64,000 nucleotides of DNA, from positions 32,120,798-32,184,797 of the forward strand of contig OY747705.1 in assembly GCA_963556495.2 (NCBI GenBank). The letters run 5' to 3'. The notes under the pieces are model-generated. The model did not search any database. It had not been told where the DNA came from and was given only the letters and a program-made list of their open reading frames with translations. Within the stretch, counting starts at the first letter, position 1, and the number at the start of each line of letters is the position of its first letter. The translations under genes were made by a program, and so were the position numbers. The DNA is from Valencia hispanica. Taxonomy: Eukaryota > Chordata > Actinopteri > Cyprinodontiformes > Valenciidae. Of this stretch, positions 54,201 to 63,342 are shown in pieces.

Positions 54201-57200
54201 GAGCGTGATCTACAGCTTTCGCTGGAGCTGTTCGCAGCCGAGTGTGAAGCGGCTGGGATGAGAATCAGCACCTCCAAATCCGAGGCCATGGTCTTGAGCC
54301 GGAAAAGGGTGGGGTGCCTCCTCCGGGTCGGGGATGGGGTCCTTCCCCAAGTGGAGGAGTTTAAGTATCTGGGGGTCTTGTTCACGAATGAGGGAAAAAT
54401 GGAGCGGGAGATCGATAGACGGATTGGTGGGGCATCTGCAGTTATGCGGGCGCTCTACCGGTCTGTCGTGGTGAAGAGAGAGCTGAGCCAAAAGGCGAAG
54501 CTCTCGATTTACCGGTCGATCTACGTTCCTACCCTCATCTATGGTCACGAACTCTGGGTGGTGACCGAAAGAACGAGATCACGGATACAAGCGGCTGAAA
54601 TGAGTTTCCTCCGCAGAGTGTCTGGGCTCTCCCTTAGAGATAGGGTGAGAAGCTCGGTCATCCGGAGGGGGCTCAGAGTAGAGCCGCTGCTTCTCCACAT
54701 CGAGAGGAGTCAGTTGAGGTGGCTCGGGCATCTGGTCAGGATGCCTCCTGGACGCCTCCCTGGTGAGGTGTTTCAGGCACGTCTCACCGGGAGGAGGCCC
54801 AGGGGAAGGCCCAGGACACGCTGGAGGGACTATGTTTCTCGGCTGGCCCGGGAGCGCCTTGGGGTTCCTCCCGAGGAGCTGGAACAAGTGGCTGGGGAGC
54901 GGGAAGTCTGGGTCTCTTTGCTTAGGCTGCTGCCCCCGCGACCCGACCCCGGATAAGCGGAAGAAAATGGATGGATGGATGGATGGATGGATCTGGGGAA
55001 CGGACGGGCCAGACCATAGCATCAGTGCCTTCCTCTTGCAGGAACTGCTGACACACTCCAGCCATATGAGGTCTAGGATTGTCTTGCATTAGGAGGACCC
55101 CAGGGCCAGCCGCACCAGCAAATGGTCTCACAAGGGGTCTGAGGAACTCATCTCAGTACCTAATGACAGTCAGGCTACCTCAGGTGAGCACATGGAGCGC
55201 TGTGCAGCCCCCCAAAGAAATGCCACCCCACACCATTACTGACCCACTGCCAAACCGGTCATGCTGGAGGATGTTGCAGACAACAGAACGTTCTCCACGG
55301 CGTCTCCAGACTGTCACGTCTGTCACATCTGTTAAGCGCACAGGGCGCCAGTGGCGAATTTGCTAAACTTGGTGTTTTCTTTGGCAAAGCCAAACGTCCT
55401 GCATGGTGTTGGGCTATAAGCACATCCCCCACCTGTGGACGTCGGCCCCTCATACCACTCTCATGGAGGTTTCTGACCGTTTAAGCAGGCACATGCACAT
55501 TTGTGGCCTGCTGGAGGTCATTTTGCAGGGCTCTGGCAGTCCTCTTGTTCATTCTTGTACAAAGGTGGAGGTAGCAGTTCGGCCGCTGGGTTGTAGCCTT
55601 CCTACGGCTCCAAGTCTCCTGAAAACAGGAGACAGGCCAGAAAACAGGCCAGTAGGCCTGTTTTCTGGTAGCGCCCCCATGCTCTGGACACTACTGTGAC
55701 AGACACAGCAAACGTTCTTGCCACAGCTGACCTTGATGTGCCATCCTGGATGAGCTGCACTACCTCAGCTACTTGTGTGGGTTGTAGAAGCCGTTTCATG
55801 CTACCACTAGAGTAAAAGCACTGCCAGCATTCAAAAGTGACCAAAACATCAGCCAGAGAGCATAGGAACCTTTATTGGGGGTGTCTTGCTAATTGCCTAT
55901 AATTTCCACCTGTTGTCTATTCCATTTGCACAACAGCATGTGAAATGGATTGTCAATCAGTGTTGCTTCCTAAGTAGACGGTTTGATTTCACAGAAGTGT
56001 GATTGACTTGGAGTTACATTGTGTTGTTTAAGTGTTCCCTTTATTATTTTTTTAGCTGTGTGTGTGTGTGTGTGTGTGTGTGCGTATTTTGTCTTGCTGC
56101 CTGACAAATTGCTCACTGAGTTGATTTGAATGAAAATTGGAAAATGTATATATGTATGTATATAAAAAATAGTATACACTATTTATGGGGCAACCCATTT
56201 AGTCTGACACTAGAACAAGTGTCTCAGGGAGGATGGTTCTAGATAACAGGTTGAAGTGGGACCATACATGCAACCAATGTATCATAGGCTGGTTTGGTGG
56301 CGTCAGTCTAAAACATAACTACAAACTCAGAGCTCTCCACAAAATTAAATATATTCTAGCCAACAAAATCCATTCACTTATTACCACTTTTTTCCAGATA
56401 AAAGCAAAGGTTTTCTCCTTCTGTTTATTTTATTTATCTGATATCCAGGGGCCTGTTTAAAAAAAACTGCAGTGAGGTTTGCTAACAATTTTAATTATTG
56501 ATCATTTTAAACATTGCTAATCTCAAAGAAAGTTAGACATTTTGATCAGATTTTGTTTTTTAATAACACAAATAAACAAAAATAATTTTAAAATTATAAC
56601 TGATTGCGTTTAGGACTTCTTGAATAAGACTGCAATAGTCCATCATAAGAATGATCTGTTATGGCCAATTCAAGCTAGTTAATTAGAGGTACTTGAATGT
56701 ACCATCCTGGCTCATCTGACCATACAGCCAGAAATCTTTGTAGGAGCACAAACAAGGATCAAACACGTATACAAAAGGGTTTAACTGAATAAAATATAAA
56801 AACCACTGATTTCTAAACTATTATCAATTTGATAGCCTTAAATTAAAATAGTTTTTTTCCTATTAAAAGAAAACAACTTTAGTTATCCAGAGAAAATCAA
56901 TCAATCAAACTTTATTTTTAAAGCGCTTTTCATATAAACTGGTCAAACTGCTTTACAGATAAAAAATGACCCCACATAAACCACATTCCCATCCTTCCCC
57001 CACAGATTTACAAGCATGATCACAATTATACCCCCCCCAACCTAACCCCCATCTACGCACACACTTAAGAACAACAATAAAACAGACATTGGGCCGAGTA
57101 CAGATGAAATTCCATCAAAGGAGACATCTGCACTGGCAGCTGCAGAGTAACAGCAGCAGCCGTGGCACTGACTAAGGGCGTCCAGAGGAGACAAGGCCAA

Positions 57201-60144
57201 GACCCCCACCTCCACCGAAGCACTACCTAGAGAGCACCCAGGCAGCCACAGCCGACCACCGCTCCCGAGATAGAGGGCTCCCATAGAGGAAACACGGGAA
57301 GGAAGATTAAAATAACAGGTTAGAATATAGCAATAAACAGTGGATAACTATGATTAGATTAAGTAGTAAAACACTGATCGAGTTTAATCAAGTAAATCAT
57401 GCAGAGCAATTAAACAGGCTATAACAAATAATCAGTTTAAGGCTAGGCTAAAAAGGTGAGTCTTGAGCTTGCTCTAAAAACATGAAAGTTCTCTCGGGCC
57501 TGACATTATTCTCACGTTATCACAAGACTAAACAAACATTTTTAAAATAAATATTTGTAGTGGGGAACAGACACTCCACTTTGTAATTTTAGAAAACAAA
57601 ATGCATATTTTGAACATTGTAAAATGGTTATATGTCCATTGAGCAATTAAAAAGGGTAATGTTCAGTGTAGTTTTGTAAGAAATAACGAAGCAAACACTA
57701 AGGGCCTTTGCACCTGAATTTTAAACACATGGTTTGGATAATAAATACTCTAAGGTAAAATTTCAACGTTTTCATAAAGCGACGTGCTTGTGGACATTAC
57801 TGTTTGTACCCGACAGTTTTGAAACAGGAAGCACTGCTACAATTGGATGCACTTAAGCTTATGAAGCTGGATATAAATAATAAAAGCTGTTTTCCAGTCA
57901 GTGTTGCTGAAGTCAGAGAACAATGTCCCTCACAAATTGACCATAACTGCTGACATCAAGAAGAGTTTAAGGGCTTAACAAGGCTGACCTAATTCCTGAA
58001 AAATGTGCTATTAGATAACACTGTTGCTGTTTTAATGCTGTGGCCTGAGTTGAAATTTGTTGAAACAGAAGTATGGAATCTGAAAGTCTTGTCTCCACCA
58101 CGTTTCACCAGCGGGATCATGCATTAGTATTCTTTCACATATGGCTTTTTCCATGTTGTCCAGAAAGTTTAATTTCGGTGTCATCTGACCAGAGCACCTT
58201 CTGTCTCAGATATGACCTGTGAGAAACTTCAAACTGAACTTCTCATTGACTTCTTTCACATTTTTTTCCACAGTATTCTCTGTGACTTGCCTGCTGTGTT
58301 CTTTGGTCTTCATGATGCTGTTTTATTCACTTATGTTCTCTAACAAATCGTTGAGAACTTTCACAAAAAAACTGTTTTTATATTAAGATTAAATACGCTT
58401 AGATCACTTCCGAAGGCCGTTGGTTGCATTGGATTTTATTTAGAGGAAATTAGATAGAACTTTATTAATCCCTCAGGAAGGTTCCTCTGGGAGATTCAGT
58501 TTCAGCAAAAACAGCTAGCAAGAAATATGTAAGAAGGAAAAATATCAAATGAAAGATGAATCAGAACAATGAAATGAAAGATGAATCGGAGCAATCTAAA
58601 AAACATGAAAAAGGAAGAATTTTAATATAGCAGCAGTATTTATACTATATGCTGTGGTCTTCAACCATCAATCCCTATTATGACCTTGACATTACTTTTG
58701 TGTTGAGTCATTGGTCTGACATAAAACCCTCCACATCCTAATGTTGTAACAACCGTGGGCCCCCTTCCTGTTAAACTCCCACCAGTTAAGCCCCGGCAGT
58801 GCAAACAAACAGCACTGACCACGCGGAGATTACTGTGTTTCCACAGTGCATGATAGTATTGTCGTTAGTAGCGTCCTGGTTTGGTGAGCACATAAAAACA
58901 GGTCACTGCCACATTGCTGAGTCGTCATTTTCTTTTCATACTTTAACAAAAAACAGTCTAAACATGATTTCCTTACAGTTGTATGAGAATATTTTGTTTT
59001 GCATTTCGAATGCCTCATGAAGGTTTTTTGTTTTCTAGCTTTTGAGTTTTTGGTTGCTAACAGGTACTTGTCCTAAACCTATTTGAGAGGCACAGAAATG
59101 AGATGTATTTGTTAAAGTTCGGCTCAGTATGAGTTTGGTTGCATTTCAGTATTGGAATTAAGTTTTTAAAGAATAATCATGAACAAAAACAGCTGCCATG
59201 AACATCCTTATATTAACCTTTCTTGTCTTCACACAATGTCAGTTCTGGATTTTGTGACTAAGCAAATAGTTTCTTCTCATCTTAACAATCAAACCAGAAT
59301 CTTTAATGGGAATGTATTTGATAAACCAACAAAAAGAAAATCTGAAATGGGGGCCATGCATATGTATACTGCCCCCCTTTAATCAGGTACCCCTAAAAGA
59401 AATCAATTTGCCTTCAGAAGTTACCCAATTGGTACATAAAGAGCTCGACACAACCGCACACCTAAGAAGACTGGGCCTTTCACCTAAACTAACCAGGACA
59501 AATGATGAGCGCGTTAATCAGAGAAGCAGCCAAAACGATAATTCTGGAGGAGCTGCAGAGATCCACAGCTTGGATGAGAAACTCTATGGACAGAAAAACT
59601 ACTCATGTGGTCTTTGGCTATTGTGGAAGTGTGGCAAGAAGGAAGTCTTTGTTACAAAAGAGTAATAAAAGGTCTCCCTTAAGGTTTGCTGCAAGCCAAG
59701 AAGGCAAGACAGCAAACAAATGTAAGAAATTACTGCAGACAGTTGTGACCAGAAGTAACGTTTTTGACCTTCATGTAAGATTCCATGTTTGGGGCAATTA
59801 TCCCCGCTGTGGAACACGGTGTTGGCAGCATCATGCTGTGTGAAGATTTTCATTCTGCAGGGTAAAGGAAACTTGTCCATTCTGAGGTTGCAGACACTGC
59901 AGCCAGTGGTTCCACCTCACTCTCAGGAATTTGGAGGAAAACAAGGGCAACTTTTGTTCAAAGGTTTAAAAAAAAAAAAAAATATATATATATATCAATG
60001 TATATATATCAATATATATATAATATTATTATTATTATAACATATATGTATGTATATGTGTGTATATATATATATATGTATGTATGTATGTATGTATATA
60101 TATGTATGTATGTATATTTATGTATGTATGTGTATATGTATATA

Positions 60145-60192
<48 letters not shown>

Positions 60193-60996
60193 CATTTTTT
60201 TTTTGTTTTTTTTTCAAAGTCATCTATTGACTGGTGCTGGCAGATTTTCATAGTTGACATCATTGATTACATGGATTAGTCACAGCTGCTGTAAAATTCT
60301 CAATTGTCAAACCAGCATATCATTTTTTTAGCCTCAAAGCTACAAACCATAATTTCTGACAGCGTCTCCAGGTTCATGTTGTGCCCACTGTGCACCAGTT
60401 ATGACTATTTCCTCTTCTTTCATCACCATAGCTACCAGCAAAATATAGGAAGCAGAAACAATGAACAGATGATGGTCTGAATATCCTGGTTACAGTTGTT
60501 AGGATGTTGTTCTTTAAGCAGCAAAAGTAAATTTCTAGGCCTGTCTTTTGCTTCCAGCTCACAGCTTCACAGATGAGTCTTTGATTTCATTACTGGAAGA
60601 AAAGTTCGGATCCATTTTTCTTATACTTTGGATGGTTTAAATGTAGCCCAAAAAATCTACTTTTTCCTCATTTTTAAACTAATCATCTTTTTTATGTAAT
60701 GTGGTTAATTTTATAGTACTGATAACTAATTCAAATGAGATACACCATTATGTCTGCTGCATGAAACTGTTTAAACATTTCCTGAAAAAGTTTGAGTTTT
60801 TAATTTAGCTTTTGCTTTATTTTGTGATCTTTTAGTGATCAACACTATGTTGTTCTCCCTTAGGTCTGACGCGAATAGTGCAGCTCGACCTCGACCTAAA
60901 ATACAAGGCCAACATCAGGGACCTTTTCATGGAATTTAACAAATTTCCTCCAGGAGCAGTCATAGGAATCACCAGAGAGATGCAGCCAGTCTACAG
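42109..60996 (+). CDS. XXYLT1: XXYLT1, xyloside xylosyltransferase 1 (first three coding exons)
   Basis: Exons 42109-42636, 48365-48512 and 60864-60996 join in frame (phases 0, 1, 2) into about 269 residues; the last exon is beyond 64000. The protein is a type II membrane glycosyltransferase: a short cytosolic end ([13 protein letters not shown]), a membrane anchor at about residues 20-40 ([19 protein letters not shown]), and a lumenal GT8-like catalytic domain from about HALMMFTK. It includes [34 protein letters not shown] and the metal-binding DLDL (DxD) in [11 protein letters not shown], ending EMQPVYR. In mammals this ER enzyme adds the second, alpha-1,3-linked xylose to O-glucose glycans on Notch EGF repeats. 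Its four-exon layout fits. ATG 42109 has an A at -3 and a G at +4. Confidence 0.94.
42655..43187. mobile_element. 533-bp non-autonomous hAT-type element with 8-bp target duplication
   Basis: Left terminus CAGAGCCGGCCCAAGG (42655-42670) and the inverse of right terminus CAGGGCCGGCCCAAAG (43172-43187) match at 14 of 16 positions. The outer flanks are CCTTCAGT (42647-42654) and CCTTTAGT (43188-43195), a 7/8 match expected of a hAT 8-bp duplication. Sub-terminal GGGCCCCC blocks are also inverse. There is no coding frame. Confidence 0.85.
44903..45028. repeat. (CATC)n microsatellite, about 31 units
   Basis: A near-perfect tetranucleotide array; on the minus strand it reads as the WMDG codon repeat but is not a protein. 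Likely highly polymorphic in length. Confidence 0.97.
45193..45222. repeat. (CA)n microsatellite
   Basis: About 15 CA units in XXYLT1 intron 1. Confidence 0.95.
47570..47695 (+). mobile_element. L2-like LINE 3' terminus
   Basis: 'cccctaatcatgtaaagcac' followed by 'gtgctatacaaataaaattgccttgcc' is the + strand version of the 3' end seen inverted at 3352-3420. Only the 3' UTR end remains. Confidence 0.65.
47990..48262 (-). mobile_element. PIF/Harbinger-like fragment with Myb/SANT-like remnant
   Basis: Read on the minus strand the terminus is 'cctgtttcaaaagataaact' followed by 'gtggcagcgtattagggtaatact', clearly akin to the left end of the 4145-4664 element. Frame 48191-47997 (minus) contains [20 protein letters not shown] and then RD, matching VKDGHVLERLTKRLEERGFN in that element. 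The domain is cut short and its front half is frameshifted. It sits about 100 bp before XXYLT1 exon 2. Confidence 0.65.
48365..48512 (+). CDS. XXYLT1: XXYLT1 exon 2
   Basis: The acceptor is 'catatttttgcccag' and the donor 'gtaaga'. It encodes [40 protein letters not shown] and VAMHHIMPE, nearly identical to the mammalian exon 2. Confidence 0.96.
48513..51014 (+). other. XXYLT1: XXYLT1 intron 2, left part
   Basis: Mostly AT-rich and unrecognised. 48750-49080 is a relatively GC-rich, non-repetitive segment that contains 'tatataagtgg' and a CACGTG box (48786-48803) and could be a conserved regulatory element; this is weak. Confidence 0.4.
51015..51300 (-). mobile_element. Tc1-like remnant
   Basis: 'ctaggtcctgcttcacctaagtctttccaaaccatgacacctcaacctccacgcttcac' is the inverse of the same transposase block as at 18990-19050. 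The rest is decayed. Confidence 0.5.
51621..54991 (+). mobile_element. Rex3 (RTE-clade) LINE, nearly full length
   Basis: A 3.37-kb copy with a 5' leader (51621-51780), one long reading frame for an endonuclease-RT protein, and a GGAT-repeat tail (54969-54991). Frame 51779-53971 gives the AP-like endonuclease ([46 protein letters not shown]) and the RT fingers ([39 protein letters not shown]). Frame 53745-54956 gives the palm and the rest ([23 protein letters not shown], catalytic [24 protein letters not shown]). The two frames overlap and are separated by one small frameshift near 53869. Identification as Rex3 rests on the GATG-type tail, RTE layout and the remembered primer sites. Confidence 0.93.
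51779..54956 (+). pseudogene. Rex3 endonuclease/reverse transcriptase gene, one frameshift
   Basis: An N-terminal apurinic-like endonuclease (about residues 90-330) is followed by a linker and a reverse transcriptase with the FADD active site, then a basic C-terminal region ([18 protein letters not shown]). It is the usual two-domain polyprotein of RTE-type LINEs. Compared with the copy at 32851-35226, this copy lacks two bases after the codons for PVYM (near 53869). That joins the two otherwise open frames out of register. No other stop interrupts either frame, so this is a young copy. It lies in XXYLT1 intron 2 in sense orientation and inside an older Tc1 element. Confidence 0.88.
56057..56082. 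repeat. (TG)n microsatellite
   Basis: 13 TG units adjoining the Tc1 terminus. Confidence 0.93.
56083..56888. other. XXYLT1 intron 2, unrecognised AT-rich stretch
   Basis: No exon or firm repeat. A frame at 56233-56460 ([17 protein letters not shown]...) faintly recalls the C-terminal LDNRLxW motif of LINE RTs (compare 63490), so it may be an old LINE trace. Confidence 0.35.
56889..57510 (-). mobile_element. L2-clade LINE 3' end, inverted
   Basis: It begins 'tcaatcaatcaaactttatt' (the inverse of the (TTGAT) tail of the copy at 14735-16842) and 'aaagcgcttttcatataaa'. The 3' UTR shares the 'ccacagccgaccaccgctcc' block, and near 57440-57500 the C-terminal codons LFSG-type are readable in reverse. 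The frame 57042-57284 is untranslated LINE 3' UTR. Confidence 0.8.
58060..58430 (-). mobile_element. Tc1-like remnant
   Basis: 'ggtgtcatctgaccagagcaccttctgtctcag' near 58180 and 'ttctttggtcttcatgatgctgttttattcac' near 58298 are reversed Tc1 blocks. No frame survives. Confidence 0.65.
58444..58510 (-). mobile_element. Rex1-type LINE 3' tip
   Basis: 'agaactttattaatccctcaggaaggttcctctgggagattcag' is a reversed LINE 3' end of the 'GGAAATTNAG...GGGATCAATAAAGT' sort, like that at 25690. It is only about 65 bp. Confidence 0.45.
58511..59539. other. XXYLT1 intron 2, nothing firm
   Basis: AT-rich, no recognised exon. Overlapping small frames on both strands at 58799-59020 are non-coding in appearance. 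Confidence 0.4.
59540..59960 (+). mobile_element. Tc1-like remnant
   Basis: 'tctttggctattgtggaagtgtggcaagaaggaagtctttgttac' and 'gtttgctgcaagccaagaaggcaagacagcaaac' are the + strand Tc1 transposase middle region. 'ggcagcatcatgctgtg' near 59824 follows it in order. Frames shift at least twice. Confidence 0.7.
59965..60190. repeat. Complex TA/GTAT microsatellite
   Basis: Interrupted runs of TA, GTAT and ATT units, ending in about seventeen uninterrupted TA units. Translations as Y/I/M/C-rich peptides in several frames are artefacts. Confidence 0.95.
60864..60996 (+). CDS. XXYLT1: XXYLT1 exon 3 (DxD motif)
   Basis: The acceptor is 'ttctcccttag' and the donor 'gtaaac'. It encodes [40 protein letters not shown] and PVY. 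The DLDL holds the metal-binding DxD of the enzyme. Neighbouring residues match human closely. Confidence 0.95.
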
Positions 60997-62434
60997 GTAA
61001 ACATACTAATCCAAGAGAAATACTGATCAGTCAAAAAAAAACAGTCAGGACTGGAGATCCAGAAAAACTTCTTTCCTTATAGAATTCATAAGTTTAGAAA
61101 TGTTGCACAAAGAAGCACTTTTGGGTGAAGGAGTGGTGGTTCTGGATGGATGGCTGAATGACCTTTGTCTGTGCACAGTTATAAACAAAGGGCACCAACT
61201 TCTAAGCCCTTTGTTCTTCAGCTGATTTTTTTTTTTTTCCCCATCCCTCTCCAAGATAGCAAATCAAACCCTCGTGGTCCGTTCAGACCGCCTCACTGTT
61301 TCCACCTGGGTGCAACATCAAAACAGGACGTCACTGTGTGCGTGTTGGGAGGTTAAAAGTACATGATGCAGGATCAGGTGGCATATTCTTTGCAGCAGCT
61401 GCTTGCAGGGATAAACACAGGCAGGTGGTTTTCTCTGGGGTCTTTTGAACCATGGATGAATAAACCTGTGAATGTCTGATTTGAGTAAGAAGGCAACTAT
61501 GGCCAGGCTTGTTGTCAGCTGTTCTGCTAAGCTGCTTTTATTGTTTCTGTTTACAGCTGTTTGAACATTTATTCAATGTCATGCAACAAATGTCATCCAC
61601 ATTTAACTTAACGTCACAGCCGCTACATTTAAAATGCTCACATCTTATGAAGTACTTGGAACTTTCACCACTGAGGGTGCTGTTTTTTCAGAATTGACCT
61701 GCATGATTAATTACAGTGCAATTTTTTTGGGTTCTTGGCTGGTTTAGAAGCTGAGCTGCATTTTTCCTGCCAGGCTCCGGTCGGCCCATGGCTTTCCAAA
61801 CAGATCTGTATCTCTGCTCTGCTTCTGTGTTGGCTGGGGGCTTTGCCAACCCTGAGAAAACCCTGCTAATGTTGTTCCTGTGAGGCCGGACACACTTAAT
61901 TTAAGTCCGCCAGCATCATAGCAGAGTGCTGGGCCTCTTGGCTCACACAGCTCCACTGGTTGAAAGCTCCCACACAGGATCTCTGAAATGATCGTCTTTG
62001 CAGGTGCAGATTAATAAATCATTGAAAAGTGAATTTATTAGTGTAATTCTCTTCAGAAAGTATAGCTCATATTATATGAATTCATCCCACAAAGCAATAT
62101 GTTTCAAGAATTCGTTTATGTTCCTTTTGATTATTATTGCCTGAAATTCAGTTTCTCAGAAAATAATTACTTAAAAACAGATTTTCAAAAACAGAACTAA
62201 GGGCATACTGAAAAGTATATCCCTGTACAGTACAGTTTGTGTACTGAGTATTTGAGTGGGGCTTCTTTTGTATGAATTACGGTATCAATGTGGTGTGACA
62301 TTAAGTCGAACAACCTGTGCACTGCTGAGGTGTTAAGAAAGTCCATGGTTGTTTCAATGGTGTCCTTCAGGTCATCTTCCTCAATACTTCAATAACCCTT
62401 AGATACTGCCAGGGGTAGCCAGACTTTGCTGGCC
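60997..62434 (+). other. XXYLT1: XXYLT1 intron 3, left part
   Basis: Mixed composition. A poly-T run near 61227. No exon or transposon was recognised. The remaining XXYLT1 coding exon must lie beyond the window. Confidence 0.5.
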
Positions 62435-63342
62435 AATGAGGCTTAATGATAATGATACCATGGTCAATAAAGCTCTTAAAAGCATGAACGTTCTCTGCGG
62501 CCCTGAAGTCCTCAGGCACCCTGTTCCAGAGGTGAGGCCCATAATACTTAAAAGACGCCTCACCATGAGTGTGTGTCCTGACTTTTGGGGTGACAGGGAG
62601 ACGGCTGCCAGAGGAGCGCAGAGAAGGGTTCATAAGAAGGTTCATAAGAAGGTTCATAAGGTAAATGCAGTTCAGAGAGATAAGAAGGCCCAAGACTATT
62701 AAGACATTTAAAAAACCATTAAAAGAACCTTAAAATCGATCCTAAAACATATGGGGAGCCAATGCAGTGATTTTAAGACAAGTGTAATGTGTTTCTGTCA
62801 CCTGGTCTTTCTCAGGACACGTGCTGCTGAATTTTGTAGGAGTTGTAGACCTGATATACTCTTTTTGGGAAGACCAGAAAGCAGGGCATTACAGTAATCA
62901 ATCCTACTGGTGATAAAAGCATGCATCAGTGTCTTCGTATTGGCCCGAGAGAGAATGCGCAGGACTCTGGCGATGTTCTTAAGGTGATAAAAACCTATTT
63001 TAGTAATATTTTTAATGTGAAGGATAAAAGTCAGCTCAGAGTCAAAAGTCACGCCCAGGTTCTTTACTTGTAAAGAAGGATTAAAAGACAGTGATTGTAG
63101 TTTTGGTAAAAATTTTCTCTCTCTGATCCTCAAGACCAATGACTAAAAATTTAGTTTTGTCCTGGTTTAGCTGGAGAAAGTTTTCTGCCTTCCAGGATTT
63201 GATGTCTAAAATGCAGTTAAAAAGTGCATCCATTGACCGTGTGTCATCTGGAGACACATAGATGTACAACTGTGTATCGTCAGCATTTCTGTGAAAGTTA
63301 ACTCCATGTCTTCCGCTGACACCCCCAAGAGGGAGCATATAA
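62435..63342 (-). mobile_element. L2-clade LINE fragment, inverted
   Basis: On the minus strand 63455-63081 gives the RT palm (YYMLPLGGVSGRHGVNFH, with N-A-D-D in place of Y-A-D-D, then TQLYIYVSPDDTRSMDAL). 63139-62798 gives LPKLQSLSFNPSLQVKNLGV and RIDYCNALLSGLPKKS. 62693-62367 gives the C-terminus. These match the copy at 14735-16842. The fragment is 5'-truncated near 63342 and lacks the 3' tail. A 12-bp unit is tripled at 62628-62660. Confidence 0.85.
62628..62660. repeat. 12-bp tandem unit, 2.75 copies, inside L2 sequence
   Basis: GTTCATAAGAAG at 62628-62639 and 62640-62651, then nine bases of a third copy. On the minus strand it reads as an in-frame LMNL repeat. Confidence 0.93.

Larger units (their letters stand above)
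51395..56055 (-). mobile_element. Tc1-like transposon split by a Rex3 insertion
   Basis: Left piece 51395-51620 and right piece 54992-56055 read on the minus strand as one Tc1-type transposase gene. The right piece gives [38 protein letters not shown]. The left piece continues with [12 protein letters not shown]. The first holds the second catalytic aspartate (QDN). The conserved NPIE segment that should join them is missing at the Rex3 insertion point. The right terminus 'aagtgttccctttatta' matches this family's inverted terminus. Stops and frameshifts are present. Confidence 0.8.

Noticed and set aside
59998..60279. Y/I/M-rich ORFs on both strands
   Set aside because: Translations of TA/GTAT microsatellite.
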